NCBI GenBank assembly: GCA_947452965.1
Contig: CANGEW010000007.1
Span: 1-64,000 of the forward strand
DNA: 64,000 nucleotides
Reading direction: 5' to 3'
Source: Chitinophagaceae bacterium
Lineage (GTDB): Bacteria; Bacteroidota; Bacteroidia; Chitinophagales; Chitinophagaceae
Shown here: in pieces, positions 39,975 to 51,040 of the stretch
Numbering within the stretch: the stretch's first letter is position 1
Layout: each line of letters opens with the position of its first letter
Made by a program: the position numbers and the translations under genes
Notes under the pieces: model-generated
The model's input: the letters and a program-made list of their open reading frames with translations, nothing else
Database searches by the model: none
What the model was told of the DNA's origin: nothing

Positions 39975-40571
39975 CTATTTATTGTTTCTTTTTTTAAGTT
40001 CGTCTCTTATGGCAATTGCTTTAATATAATCTTCATTTTCTAGTACATCATTAAGCAAAGACTGTAAATCATCTATACTCATATTAGTTAAGTCTTCTTT
40101 GCCACCTGTCTCACTGGTGATAGATTTTTGCACGCCCACTTCGACAGGTTTATGGATGTCGCCGTCTTTTGTCACGCCTACTTGTGCAAGAATATTTTCA
40201 TAAGTATAAATCGGACAACCAAATCTTACGGCTAAGGCTAGTGCATCGGATGTTCTTGAATCAATTTCTACGGTATCATTTGATGAACTACAAACTAATT
40301 TTGCAAAAAATACACCTTCTTGTAAATCATTGATAATGATTTCATGCAATTCCACATTAAAGGCTAGCATGAAATTTTTCATTAAGTCATGAGTTAATGG
40401 CCTACTTGGATTTATTCTTTCCAAAGCCACGGCAATAGCCTGTGCTTCAAATCCTCCAATTACAATGGGAAGTCTTCTTAGTCCGTTTATCTCACCCAGC
40501 ACAACTGCATAAGAATGTGTTTGAGTAATACTGTGAGAAAGGGCTACAATTTCGAGTTCAATTTTTTTCAT
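39975..40571 (-). CDS. Bifunctional nuclease (DUF151) domain protein with C-terminal UVR motif
   Basis: LRRLPIVIGGFEAQAIAVALERINPSRPLTHDLM...EIDSRTSDALALAVRFGCPIYTYE; DYIKAIAIRDELKKRN. Confidence 0.9.
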   Translation of the reverse strand: MKKIELEIVALSHSITQTHSYAVVLGEINGLRRLPIVIGGFEAQAIAVALERINPSRPLTHDLMKNFMLAFNVELHEIIINDLQEGVFFAKLVCSSSNDTVEIDSRTSDALALAVRFGCPIYTYENILAQVGVTKDGDIHKPVEVGVQKSITSETGGKEDLTNMSIDDLQSLLNDVLENEDYIKAIAIRDELKKRNNK

Positions 40572-40606
40572 TCGTAGAGGAAGAAGGTTTGTTCTTACAA
40601 ATATAA

Positions 40607-40643
40607 AAAATAAGCCTTTCAGTTTTATCTAAAAGGCTTGTTT
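40607..40643 (-). terminator. Terminator downstream of etfA
   Basis: Minus strand: aagcctttt agataaaact gaaaggcttattttttat. Confidence 0.6.
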
Positions 40644-40658
40644 TATTTGATATTTTCT

Positions 40659-41624
40659 CTATGATTGTGATTTGAGCTTTTTTACAGCTTCTATGATTTT
40701 GGGCATAACTTCAAAAGCGTCGCCTACAATTCCATAATCAGCAGCTTTAAAAAAGGGGGCTTCCGGATCTTTATTGATGACTACAATTGTTTTGCTTCTG
40801 TTTACGCCGGCTAAGTGCTGTATGGCACCAGATATTCCCACGGCTATATAAAGATTAGGGGCAATAGCTAATCCTGTTTGACCTACATGTTCGTGATGAG
40901 GCCTCCAATGTACGTCAGCGACTGGTCGGCTACAGGCCGTTGCAGCCCCTAATAATTCTGCCAAATCAGTCACAAGTCCCCAGTTTTCGGGTCCTTTTAA
41001 TCCTCTTCCGCCACTCACTACGATGTCAGCTTCGCCTAGCGGTATATCGCCCGTTACTTTATTCACAGCCAATACTTCAACTTTTGAAGAGGTGGAAGAT
41101 ACTTGTAAGGACGAAACTGTAGCTGTGTTATTTGTTTTATTTATTGAAAATGAATTTGGGTTTACAGAAATGATTTTCTTATTTGTATTGATGCCGATGT
41201 TGGCAAAAGCTTTACCACTAAAAACACTTTTTTTAACAATAAAACCATTTGTTAGATTCGGTAAGGCAACAGCGCCAGAAACTAATCCTGCTTCCAATTG
41301 AACGCTCAATCTGGGTCCAATAGCCTTTCCGGTTGTGTTATTTGAAAATATCACCACTTCCGCCCCAATAGAATTACAAGCATTGAATATCACATTACTA
41401 TATACTTGTGCATCAAAGTGCTGAAGGTTATTGTCTGTGATATGATGAACTTTGGAAATGCCATAATTCCCTAATTGTGATAAATCTTCTTTACATTCTC
41501 CTATAACAATGGCTTGGGCATCGGTACCCATTATTTTGGCAGTTTCTGCCCCATAACAAGCCGCTTCAAATGATGATTTTTTTAATAGCCCTTCCGACTG
41601 GTCAATAAAAACTAATATGCTCAT
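40659..41624 (-). CDS. etfA: Electron transfer flavoprotein alpha subunit
   Basis: GEADIVVSGGRGLKGPENWGLVTDLAELLGAATACSRPVAD...GQTGLAIAPNLYIAVGISGAIQHLAG. Confidence 0.95.
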   Translation of the reverse strand: MSILVFIDQSEGLLKKSSFEAACYGAETAKIMGTDAQAIVIGECKEDLSQLGNYGISKVHHITDNNLQHFDAQVYSNVIFNACNSIGAEVVIFSNNTTGKAIGPRLSVQLEAGLVSGAVALPNLTNGFIVKKSVFSGKAFANIGINTNKKIISVNPNSFSINKTNNTATVSSLQVSSTSSKVEVLAVNKVTGDIPLGEADIVVSGGRGLKGPENWGLVTDLAELLGAATACSRPVADVHWRPHHEHVGQTGLAIAPNLYIAVGISGAIQHLAGVNRSKTIVVINKDPEAPFFKAADYGIVGDAFEVMPKIIEAVKKLKSQS

Positions 41625-41650
41625 AGTATTTGGCTTTAAAAGAAAAATTG

Positions 41651-42394
41651 TTAAATAACTTTTGCTTCATCGTGTAATAATCTTACCAGTTCTTCTGGAG
41701 TATCTGCCGATACTAATTTCACACCTGCTTTTGCTGGTGGCATTTCGAATGATACAACAGAAGTGTAATTTGAAATGGAAGCAGCTTCTATGACTTGCAA
41801 AGGTTTTGTTCGTGCCCCCATGATGCCTTTCATATTGGGGATTCTTTGTTCAGCCATTCCTTTTTGACAACTTACAACAAGGGGGAATGCTACTTTATTA
41901 ATTTCCTCTCCACCATCAATTTCTCTTGATATCACAGCTTTTTCTCCGTCAACATCAAACTTTGTGGCATGGGATACAAATGGTAAATCAAGCAAGGCAG
42001 ATAGCATGGCACCGATGGAACTGCCATTAAAGTCAATGGTTTCTTTTCCGGTGAAAATTAAATCATATTGTTTTTCTTTTGCAAGATTAGCAATTTGAGA
42101 GGCGACATAAAAGCTGTCACTTCCATCAGCATTGATTCTGAATGCCTCATCACCGCCTAATGCCAGCGCCTTTCTGATGATAGGTTCACTATCTGCGAGT
42201 CCAACGTTTACAAGATGAATACTAATAGCTGGATTTGCTTCTTTTAGTTCAATCGCTCTAACTAAAGCATACCATTCATCATAAGGATTGATAATCCATT
42301 GAACACCATCTGAGGCAAATTTCGTATTGTTATCTGCGAAAGCTATTTTTGCAGTAGTGTCGGGTGTTTTACTGATACAAACCAATATTTTCAT
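41651..42394 (-). CDS. etfB: Electron transfer flavoprotein beta subunit
   Basis: MKILVCISKTPDTTAKIAF...INPYDEWYALVRAIELKE...DLIFTGKETIDFNGSSIGAMLSALLDLPFV. Confidence 0.95.
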   Translation of the reverse strand: MKILVCISKTPDTTAKIAFADNNTKFASDGVQWIINPYDEWYALVRAIELKEANPAISIHLVNVGLADSEPIIRKALALGGDEAFRINADGSDSFYVASQIANLAKEKQYDLIFTGKETIDFNGSSIGAMLSALLDLPFVSHATKFDVDGEKAVISREIDGGEEINKVAFPLVVSCQKGMAEQRIPNMKGIMGARTKPLQVIEAASISNYTSVVSFEMPPAKAGVKLVSADTPEELVRLLHDEAKVI

Positions 42395-42497
42395 AAACAG
42401 AAATTTGTTGGTGGATAAAACATTATTTTTATTAATTCTAACGCTTGAATTAAGGACACAAATATAATTGCATTAGGGGGTTAAAAAAAACAAAGTA

Positions 42498-42809
42498 ATG
42501 GAGAGAATTGAAAAAATTATTGAGATGATTCAAAATAATGGGGCTGACAGCTTTTTACAGCATGCGTTGGCTTTAGAATATATCAAAATAAGTAAAGATG
42601 ATGAGGCGTTACATCAGTTTACTGAGTTATTAACTCGAGAGCCTGATTATATCGGCTCCTATTATCACTTAGGTAAGTTGCATGAGCGCAATGGTAGAAT
42701 TACAGAGGCTATTGCTGTGTATGAAAATGGGATGATTATTGCTAAAAAATTAAACGACAATCATAGTTTTAGTGAATTGAGGGGCGCTTATGAAGAGCTC
42801 GCTTTATGA
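42498..42809 (+). CDS. Small TPR protein
   Basis: FLQHALALEYIKISKDDEALHQFTELLTREPDYIGSYYHLGKLHERNGRITEAIAVYENGM. Confidence 0.85.
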   Translation: MERIEKIIEMIQNNGADSFLQHALALEYIKISKDDEALHQFTELLTREPDYIGSYYHLGKLHERNGRITEAIAVYENGMIIAKKLNDNHSFSELRGAYEELAL

Positions 42810-42841
42810 AAAAGGTTTGAGTGTGACTTTAAATTATTTGC

Positions 42842-44197
42842 ATGAGTTTATTAATTGAATTTCAAGAATATATTGCCAAAGAACATCTTTTTGAAAAAAA
42901 TGACCGATTGTTGATTGCCGTGAGTGGGGGTATGGATTCTATCGCTTTATGTGAGCTCTGTTATCAAAGTAATTATAAGTTCGCAATCGCTCATTGTAAT
43001 TTTAAATTAAGGGGACAAGATAGTGAGGATGATGAAGCCTTTGTAAAAAATATCGCTGCAAAATATAGTGTTCATATTTATACAAATCAATTTGATACAA
43101 GTAGCTATGCAAATAACCAGGATGTAAATATTCAATCTGCCGCTAGGATGCTTAGATATGAATGGTTCAATGAAATACTTCAAACGGAAAAAGATCAGCC
43201 ATTTTCTTGTATTCTCACAGCACACCATGCCGATGATCAGGCAGAAACAGTTATGATGAATTTTTTTAAGGGAACAGGTATCAGAGGATTATTGGGCATG
43301 TCGCCTAAAGATTCAGGAATTGGAGGAAAAATTTCGAGACCCATGTTATTTGCAAAAAAACAAACCATTCATTCTTTTGCAATCGAACATGCACTTACGT
43401 GGAGAGAGGATGTATCAAATGAAAGTAGTAAATATTCAAGAAATTTTATCAGAAACGAAGTGATTCCTTTGCTTCAAAATAAATATCCTCAGGTAACAGA
43501 TAATCTGCTTAATAATGTGGCAAGATTTTCTAATGTATATAGTATTTATGAAAATTCCATTCTTGTTAGTAAGAAAAAGCTACTATTGCAAAAAGGTACA
43601 GATTATCATATTTCTGTATTAAAATTATTGCAGTATAAAGAATTAAATACAATCATTTTTGAACTCTTATATCCTTTTGGTTTTTCAGCAAATCAGATTC
43701 CTGAAATCGTGAAATTATTAAAAGCAGAAACAGGTAAGTATATCTCTTCAGAATCATATCGAATTATAAAAAACAGGCATTGGCTTATTCTAACACAACT
43801 TCAGAATCTTCATTCAGATTTTATTCTTATCGAACAGGGGCAAGCTTCTGTTTCTTTTCACAATCTTAATCTTAGCATTCAAAATCATACGGCACCTTTT
43901 AAGATTGATAAAGACAATCACTCAGCATGTATTGATTCGAGTCTGCTTCAATTCCCATTAATTTTAAGAAAATGGAAAACAGGAGATTATTTTTATCCAT
44001 TTGGCATGAACAAAAAAAAGAAACTGAGTCGATTTTTTATTGATCAGAAATTTTCATTATTGGAAAAAGAGCACACTTGGATAGTAGAGTCCAATAAAAA
44101 AATTGTTTGGATTGTAGGCCATCGTTTAGACAATCGTTTTCGGATCACAGATCAAACAAAAAAATCCCTTCTTTTAAAGGTGTCATCTTCCAAATAA
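42842..44197 (+). CDS. tilS: tRNA(Ile)-lysidine synthase
   Basis: LLIAVSGGMDSIALCELC (PP-loop), TAHHADDQAETVMMNFFKGTGIRGLLGM. Confidence 0.95.
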   Translation: MSLLIEFQEYIAKEHLFEKNDRLLIAVSGGMDSIALCELCYQSNYKFAIAHCNFKLRGQDSEDDEAFVKNIAAKYSVHIYTNQFDTSSYANNQDVNIQSAARMLRYEWFNEILQTEKDQPFSCILTAHHADDQAETVMMNFFKGTGIRGLLGMSPKDSGIGGKISRPMLFAKKQTIHSFAIEHALTWREDVSNESSKYSRNFIRNEVIPLLQNKYPQVTDNLLNNVARFSNVYSIYENSILVSKKKLLLQKGTDYHISVLKLLQYKELNTIIFELLYPFGFSANQIPEIVKLLKAETGKYISSESYRIIKNRHWLILTQLQNLHSDFILIEQGQASVSFHNLNLSIQNHTAPFKIDKDNHSACIDSSLLQFPLILRKWKTGDYFYPFGMNKKKKLSRFFIDQKFSLLEKEHTWIVESNKKIVWIVGHRLDNRFRITDQTKKSLLLKVSSSK

Positions 44198-44830
44198 GCT
44201 AGGGTGTTTACATTCGTTGATGATCAATTCAAATAATGCAGGTTTTTTGATGGCGATTAATAAAGTCGTGAAGGATAATCCAAATAATGCACCCCATAAG
44301 TGTGCATCATGATTAATATTATCTTTGTTTTGTTTCCCCATATAAATACAGTACCAAATAAACAAGATGGCATATAGTGTTGCAGATATTCTGATAGCTC
44401 CAAAAAGATAAATACTATCCCAGGGACTAAACAATATGGTTGCAAAAACTATTGCAGACACAGCCCCAGAGGCACCTAAAGATCGATAATGAATATTGTC
44501 TTTGTATTTTAAATATGTTGGAATATCTGATAATACCAAAGCGCCAGTATATAACATTGCAAATGCAATTGGGCCGCCTAATTCTAAATTTGACAAAATC
44601 CACTCAATGTTTCTGCCAAAGAAATACAATGTAAACATGTTGAAGAAAAGATGAGGGATGTCTGCATGTAAAAATCCTGATGTTATGAAGCGGTGGTATT
44701 CGTGATTTCGTTTTACATAATAGGGCCACATGATGGTTTTGTTAATTATGTTTGGATTAGAAAAACCGATAAATGAAAAAATAACGTTAACGGTAATTAA
44801 CATCATTGTAAACGGGGCAGTGTACATCAT
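44183..44830 (-). CDS. Rhomboid family intramembrane serine protease
   Basis: HRFITSGFLHADIPHLFFNMFTLYFFG; LGASGAVSAIVFA; HDAHLWGALFGL. Confidence 0.92.
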   Translation of the reverse strand: MMYTAPFTMMLITVNVIFSFIGFSNPNIINKTIMWPYYVKRNHEYHRFITSGFLHADIPHLFFNMFTLYFFGRNIEWILSNLELGGPIAFAMLYTGALVLSDIPTYLKYKDNIHYRSLGASGAVSAIVFATILFSPWDSIYLFGAIRISATLYAILFIWYCIYMGKQNKDNINHDAHLWGALFGLSFTTLLIAIKKPALFELIINECKHPSLFGR

Positions 44831-44945
44831 TACGAAGGGATTGTTACTGATACCAAAAGTAATTTTTAAAACTGACTTTTTATTTTTTCGATGTTATTAA
44901 ATTACCGGTTCCACATAAAATCTTAGTAACTTTGACTTTTAAATT

Positions 44946-46160
44946 ATGTTTATGTTGAATTCCATTGAGTCTGCAATAGATGATATTAGAGAAGGGAAAT
45001 TAGTAATTGTAGTAGACGATGAAGATCGTGAAAATGAAGGTGATTTTGTAGCGGCTTCCGAAAAAATTACCCCTGAGATTATTAATTTCATGACTATTCA
45101 TGGAAGAGGATTGATTTGTGCTTCCTTAACAGAGGAAAGATGTATGGAATTGAATTTACAACCTATGGTAGTAGATAATACCTCTTTTCATGAAACAGCT
45201 TTTATGGTAAGTGTTGATTTGTTAGGCCATGGTTGTACAAGTGGTATATCTGCATCAGACAGGTCAAAAACTATTCAAGCGCTAATTAATCCCAATACAC
45301 TTCCTCAAGATTTAGGGAGACCGGGTCATGTTTTCCCACTTCGTGCAAAAAGAGGTGGGGTGTTAAGAAGGGCGGGTCACACCGAAGCTACCATTGATCT
45401 TGCGAAGCTTGCAGGATTACAACCTTCAGGTGTATTAGTTGAAATCATGAATCAAGATGGAACTATGGCAAGATTGCCTGAATTATTAAATATTGCAAAA
45501 CAGTTTGATGTAAAAATTATTTCAATTAAAGATTTGATAGCCTATCGTTTACAAAAAGAAACGTTGATTAAAGAAGAAGTGAGGGTGAATATGCCTACAA
45601 GCTATGGAAATTTTGAACTCATTGCATATACACAACTTAATACAGGCGAAACCCATCTGGCTTTAAAAAAGGGTAATTGGGAAAAAGACGAACCTATATT
45701 GGTTAGAGTTCATAGTAGTTGTGTGACAGGTGATATCTTGGGGTCGCTTCGTTGTGATTGTGGAGATCAACTTCATAATGCTCTAAGAATGATAGAATCT
45801 GCAGGAAAGGGATTGGTTTTGTATATGAATCAGGAGGGTAGAGGGATAGGACTAATTAATAAATTAAAAGCATATCAATTGCAAGAACAAGGATACGACA
45901 CAGTAGAAGCTAACATAAAATTAGGCTTCGGGATGGATGAAAGAGATTATGGAATTGGTGCACAAATACTTCGCGGTTTGGGAATTTCAAAAATGAAATT
46001 GATTACCAATAACCCCATAAAAAGAGCAGGTATTCAAGGATATGGTTTAGAAGTAATAGAGACTGTGCCAATTGAAATAAAGCCAAACGATTATAACAAG
46101 AATTATTTGGTTACTAAAAGGGATAAGTTAGGACATACGATTTTGACTACAAAAAAATAG
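44946..46160 (+). CDS. ribBA: Bifunctional DHBP synthase / GTP cyclohydrolase II
   Basis: [81 protein letters not shown]. Confidence 0.96.
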   Translation: MFMLNSIESAIDDIREGKLVIVVDDEDRENEGDFVAASEKITPEIINFMTIHGRGLICASLTEERCMELNLQPMVVDNTSFHETAFMVSVDLLGHGCTSGISASDRSKTIQALINPNTLPQDLGRPGHVFPLRAKRGGVLRRAGHTEATIDLAKLAGLQPSGVLVEIMNQDGTMARLPELLNIAKQFDVKIISIKDLIAYRLQKETLIKEEVRVNMPTSYGNFELIAYTQLNTGETHLALKKGNWEKDEPILVRVHSSCVTGDILGSLRCDCGDQLHNALRMIESAGKGLVLYMNQEGRGIGLINKLKAYQLQEQGYDTVEANIKLGFGMDERDYGIGAQILRGLGISKMKLITNNPIKRAGIQGYGLEVIETVPIEIKPNDYNKNYLVTKRDKLGHTILTTKK

Positions 46161-46176
46161 GAGTAGAGTGTAATCC

Positions 46177-49100
46177 TTAATTCTTATTAGCTTTAAAAAT
46201 ATCAGAGAACTTATCAAGGTCTTTTCTGAATGTTAATTGAATTCCTGATCTGTTTCTTTTTGTTAAACTTAAATCAATACTGCTTTTATTAAATCCAACA
46301 ACCCTTAAGGTCCCGTCTTTATTAATCATCCATTCTATCGTAATGTCGGGCGATAATAAACCTTTTTTATCAAATTGCTGCGTATAGGTTGGATCGTTAT
46401 AATCTAGATTACCTCCTAAAAGCACTTCCAATCTTTTATTTAATGATAGTTTTAATCCTGCCCTAATATTAGCTTGTAATTCTGAAGCATTTTTTTGTAC
46501 ATCAATAGTTGGGTTGATGTCTACATATGTTGACACAATGCCCTTAGTGGCTTTTTCTAATTCTTTATTAAAGAAATTTGTTAGCAACCCGCTCATTATT
46601 CCGCCAACTGTATTGGTTAGTAAATTGGTGGCATTTCCTTGTGAAAGAAAATTTTGATTACCAACGATAAAAGTATTAAACAATAATAAACTAGCTACTT
46701 GTTTATTCATTTCATTATCATCATTTTTAAAATCTGATAATTTTTTAACAACAATATCATCTCTTTTTGCATCACTTTTTTCTGTTAATTCTAAATCAAA
46801 TTTAACGAGGGGCTTTTGTAATACACCTGTTAAATGAGCAAGGATTCGTATGTCCTCTTTTTGACGATGTGTAATGTTAGGTGACAAGCTACTGATGTCA
46901 ACATTTTTAGCAAAATATTCTGTATTAATATCCATGTTTGCTAAAAGGGGATCTCCATTCCATGATATTTGCCCACTCTTAAGAGAGAAAGGTTTTTGAA
47001 AGAAGGTCTGGAAATTAAAATTGTATTCTCCTTTTGTAATATTGTAGTTTCCTCTTATAGTGAGTGGGTTAATCGTTCCTACGCTGATGTTAATCATTCC
47101 ATTTCCTTGCCCTTTTATAACGTCACCGGTTTGTTCATCTAATATTACATCTACCTTGCAGGAAGGATTTGCTTTGATGCTTAAATTAATCAGAAAATTA
47201 TTTGTACCAGTCGATAAATTATTTTGTTGAGCAGAACCTAGCTGAGTAAATTGAATATAATCAATTGCATTGCTTTCTCTTGCATTTGAAGTTGATAAAT
47301 AAATATGACTACTATCTAATAAACTGGGCTCTCCTTCAATATTCATTTGAATGTTGTTAATCGGTCCATTTACGTCCATTGTTGCTTTGCCTACAACATT
47401 ACCATAGAATTGAGGGTTGTCTTTTTTTTGAGTATTTAATAGGGTTAATTTAGAAGTTTCTAATTTTACATGGTTTAAACTAAATTCATCAAAAAAATGA
47501 TGATGAATAGAACCCTTTAACGCCCCAGAGTTATTTGCTATGTCTTTTATTTCTAGATAATCTAAATTGATTTCATCTTCATAGAAATGAAGTAGTTGCT
47601 CGTTGAGTGTGTATTTGCATTTGGTATAACCAATCGTAAATGCTGCATTCTTTATTTGTACATCTCCTGTAATAAATGGGTGGTTTTTGTTACCGTAAAC
47701 TTTCAAATTAGAACTAGCTTCTCCATTTATATCATCAAAAATTACGCCTAAGTATGGTTTTAGAATCGATAAATGTATTGTTTTAGCTTGTAGTGCTGCA
47801 TCAATTTGTCGATCGCTGGAGTCTTTATAATTATATTTTCCGTTTATTGTAAATTGGTTACTATCCAATGTGTTGGTTGTAAAATCAACATTGCCTGATT
47901 CTGTATTTGCAGAAATTTTTATTGTAGTGTTGCCAATTTTTTCATTTTCAACTTCAAGCTTTTCCACATTACCATTAAAATCTATTTGTGGATTATCAAG
48001 AGGGTTTACAATATTCACTTTCCCAGTTAGCTTGCCTTTTATCGGATTTTTTTTCAATAGAATAGGAGAGAAATCTTCTAACTCAATATTTTTAATAGCA
48101 GCGACTAATTGCTGGTTATTTGAAACATCATCCAATTCAGTAGAGATCGACAACGATTGGTCTCCTTGAACAAAGTTCATTTTATGTACATTTATAAAAT
48201 GATCTTTAATGCTAATTTCTCCATTGTTTTCAATAATCCATTTTTTTTCATTAACGATAAAGGAAGATGTATTAAAGTGAAGTTTAAAGCCATTGGAAAG
48301 CGTTGTTAGATTTGCATCTAGCTGTGCATCGTTGAATGCATTGGTCGCACTGGTTTTTATTTTTATTCCGGTATTGTCATTTTTTGTGCTTAAAAAAATT
48401 GAAGTTTGAGGAAAGTCAAAACTATCATTTAAGTTGATGTTATCTACAACGACTTTAGTAAGCAATGAGTCTGAATTACCTATGCTTGACAAATCAATAC
48501 TTTTTAGTTTTAAGTGGTTATATCCAAAAGCAGGAATATCGGCTTGCAAACCTAGATCGTTCTTTTCTAAATTAATGTGGCCTTTTATAATAGCATCATT
48601 TCCTCCTGAAATTTTTGAATTGAATAATTGTAAGTATTCTTCAATATTTCTTGATCTGATTTCAAAAGAGAAATTTTGTTTACTCAGTTCATATGTGGGC
48701 TTACTGATGTATTTTGGATAATAATTATTTAGAAAATAACTAAAGGCATCGGGTAGTTCTAGTATTTTGAATGAGCCTTCTAGTTTTGCATTTAGTTCAT
48801 TAGTGTTAAGAGTGAGTTGTTTCTTGCCCTCAAAAGATGATGAGTTAAAAACTAAAGAATCGAAAGACATTTTTTTATTGTCTCTCTGAAGTGAGGCATT
48901 ATAAATTTTTGCTTCTCCAACGAAATTGTCAATGTTGCTCCCTGTAAAGTTTAGTTTGAATAGTCCAGAAGTAGAAATGTTTTGAGGAAGAATTTGCAGT
49001 TTTTTCAAATTAGCATATTCGATTTCTGCATTGAGTTGCAGAGTGATTTCTTTATCATGCAAAGAAATGATTCCATCTGCATTATTAATTTTTAAATTCG

Positions 49101-50838
49101 GATCATTTACATCCAAGTGGCCGTTGAATTGATTATGACTAAAATTCCCGTTGATGCTGATGTCTTGATAATTATATTTATTGTATTCTAGTTGTTCAAT
49201 TTTTCCTGAAAAGTTCGCGTTGAGATTTGTGAGATCAAATCCATGGCCTTTTATAGATCCGCTGAAAGAGATGTCTTTCATTCCATTGTTATCAAGAATT
49301 TTGCCAAGTTTAAAATGATTACAAGATATATATCCTTCATAGGATGGGATTTGTTTTGAAGGGATCGATAATCTTATTTTGGTATCTACATTGCCTAAAT
49401 CGGTTGTGAAAGATCCTTCTGTGTTAAAATCAGAGAGTGTGCCATTATGCCTGCCCTTGAAGGAAATCTTTCCTAATTGTATCAATTGAGGTTGATTCAA
49501 GGTTGGAAATAAATCAGCAAGTTCATCGATGCTTGTTTGTGAACCTTTGGTCTGCCAGTCAATAAATAATTTGTCAACATTAGTTGTGTTTTTTAAATCC
49601 AGCGTTCCATTGATGGCACTTGTGTTTGTTTTTACATTTAAATTATCAATATGTAAATCTTCAATCATCCCGCTTCCATTCCCTGAAATAGTAAAGGTTT
49701 TGTGCCAGTTTTTTAATTCGGGAGCAAAAATGGCTATATCGTCAGAATGAATGGTGCTACCGATAAAGGTTCCTTTTAATTGAATGCTGTCTGTAAATTC
49801 ACTCATATCATCTACAAATGAATCATAATTCATAGAGTAATAATTTCCAAGATGACTTTTGTTAGTATAAACATCTAGGTCATTAAATTCCATTTTTTTT
49901 GAAGTAACCACAAGATTGCTTTCTAGTTTTTTTACATGAAGCCCAGAAATTTCTTTTGTTGAAAGTAGGATATGCGCAGTAAGGGTATCTCCAGTTAATG
50001 ATGCATTGGTTATATCAGCATGAATAGATCCAAAGTATAAATGTTGGCCATCAAATTGATCATTATATCTAGTTCTTGATGTTTGCAAATCGTTTTGATA
50101 AACTCCATCAATTATGTGAAGCTCTTTTGTATAAACTGACCAAGATTCATTTTTTGAAGTGATAGATGAATCTGTTTTAGTGATATTGACAATTGGAGTT
50201 GTTGAAGGCAAGTCCCTGAGTCCGGTATAATCATTATACCAAAAATAAGGTTTTAAGATTGTGATGTTTTTGATATTGACTTTTTTATTGTCATAATGAA
50301 TGCCCTCTATTTGCATATTCAATTTCTCAAATGAAGAAACCATATCTGTACCTACCCAATAATCCATTTGTTTTAAACGGATGTTTTTGAATTCTATATT
50401 TTGGGCATCTATTTGTAAGTCGGATTTTTTTGTGTTTCTTTTGCCAGTATCAAAATAGTCTATCAAAAATTGATAATTCCATTTTGGTGATTTTCGGTAA
50501 GTATTTACATAGATGTTTTCTAGCTCAATGTTCTTAAACAATATAATTTTTTTAAAAAAAAACCAATCATTCATTTCTATAAATGCGTTACCGGCAAAAA
50601 GAAGTGTGTCTTTGTTTTGATCTTCGATTAATAAATTAGAAAGATGAACCTTATTGAAAAAGGAAATAGATAATCGATCTATTGAAATTCTTGTGTGTAG
50701 TTTTTCTGAAAAAGAAATGGCTGCTTTTTTGGCGAGCCAGGTTTGAACCACTTCCATTCGTAAAACACCATAGAGAGTTATGACTAAAATGATTAGTGCC
50801 AGAATGAAACGGGATGATATGTTGACTAGCTTTCTCAG
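46177..50838 (-). CDS. Translocation/assembly module TamB-like protein (ATG at 50757; probable N-terminal extension to CTG at 50838)
   Basis: Very long AsmA/TamB-type beta-repeat protein; C-term DIKGQGNGMINISVGTINPLTIRGNYNITKGEYNFNFQ...TamB DUF490 pattern; in-frame TM anchor RFILALIILVITLYGVLR upstream of ATG. Confidence 0.85.
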   Translation of the reverse strand: MRKLVNISSRFILALIILVITLYGVLRMEVVQTWLAKKAAISFSEKLHTRISIDRLSISFFNKVHLSNLLIEDQNKDTLLFAGNAFIEMNDWFFFKKIILFKNIELENIYVNTYRKSPKWNYQFLIDYFDTGKRNTKKSDLQIDAQNIEFKNIRLKQMDYWVGTDMVSSFEKLNMQIEGIHYDNKKVNIKNITILKPYFWYNDYTGLRDLPSTTPIVNITKTDSSITSKNESWSVYTKELHIIDGVYQNDLQTSRTRYNDQFDGQHLYFGSIHADITNASLTGDTLTAHILLSTKEISGLHVKKLESNLVVTSKKMEFNDLDVYTNKSHLGNYYSMNYDSFVDDMSEFTDSIQLKGTFIGSTIHSDDIAIFAPELKNWHKTFTISGNGSGMIEDLHIDNLNVKTNTSAINGTLDLKNTTNVDKLFIDWQTKGSQTSIDELADLFPTLNQPQLIQLGKISFKGRHNGTLSDFNTEGSFTTDLGNVDTKIRLSIPSKQIPSYEGYISCNHFKLGKILDNNGMKDISFSGSIKGHGFDLTNLNANFSGKIEQLEYNKYNYQDISINGNFSHNQFNGHLDVNDPNLKINNADGIISLHDKEITLQLNAEIEYANLKKLQILPQNISTSGLFKLNFTGSNIDNFVGEAKIYNASLQRDNKKMSFDSLVFNSSSFEGKKQLTLNTNELNAKLEGSFKILELPDAFSYFLNNYYPKYISKPTYELSKQNFSFEIRSRNIEEYLQLFNSKISGGNDAIIKGHINLEKNDLGLQADIPAFGYNHLKLKSIDLSSIGNSDSLLTKVVVDNINLNDSFDFPQTSIFLSTKNDNTGIKIKTSATNAFNDAQLDANLTTLSNGFKLHFNTSSFIVNEKKWIIENNGEISIKDHFINVHKMNFVQGDQSLSISTELDDVSNNQQLVAAIKNIELEDFSPILLKKNPIKGKLTGKVNIVNPLDNPQIDFNGNVEKLEVENEKIGNTTIKISANTESGNVDFTTNTLDSNQFTINGKYNYKDSSDRQIDAALQAKTIHLSILKPYLGVIFDDINGEASSNLKVYGNKNHPFITGDVQIKNAAFTIGYTKCKYTLNEQLLHFYEDEINLDYLEIKDIANNSGALKGSIHHHFFDEFSLNHVKLETSKLTLLNTQKKDNPQFYGNVVGKATMDVNGPINNIQMNIEGEPSLLDSSHIYLSTSNARESNAIDYIQFTQLGSAQQNNLSTGTNNFLINLSIKANPSCKVDVILDEQTGDVIKGQGNGMINISVGTINPLTIRGNYNITKGEYNFNFQTFFQKPFSLKSGQISWNGDPLLANMDINTEYFAKNVDISSLSPNITHRQKEDIRILAHLTGVLQKPLVKFDLELTEKSDAKRDDIVVKKLSDFKNDDNEMNKQVASLLLFNTFIVGNQNFLSQGNATNLLTNTVGGIMSGLLTNFFNKELEKATKGIVSTYVDINPTIDVQKNASELQANIRAGLKLSLNKRLEVLLGGNLDYNDPTYTQQFDKKGLLSPDITIEWMINKDGTLRVVGFNKSSIDLSLTKRNRSGIQLTFRKDLDKFSDIFKANKN

Positions 50839-51040
50839 GTTGAGGTATTATGTGTAAAATTAACCAATAGTTCTCTACGTACAAAGTCAAAATTTGATTA
50901 ATTTATATTGCATCTAGTTGATTTTATTGCATTGATAATCAAAGCGGTATTAGTTTTTTTACATTTTTCATCCTCTTTCGTTTTACTTGAGCATATTGTA
51001 TAAAGATTATTCGATAATTTCACTACTTAAAAATTATAAT

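Noticed and set aside
47870-48169. Plus-strand ORFs inside tamB, valS, proS, etc.
   Set aside because: Antisense to strongly supported genes; typical shadow ORFs.
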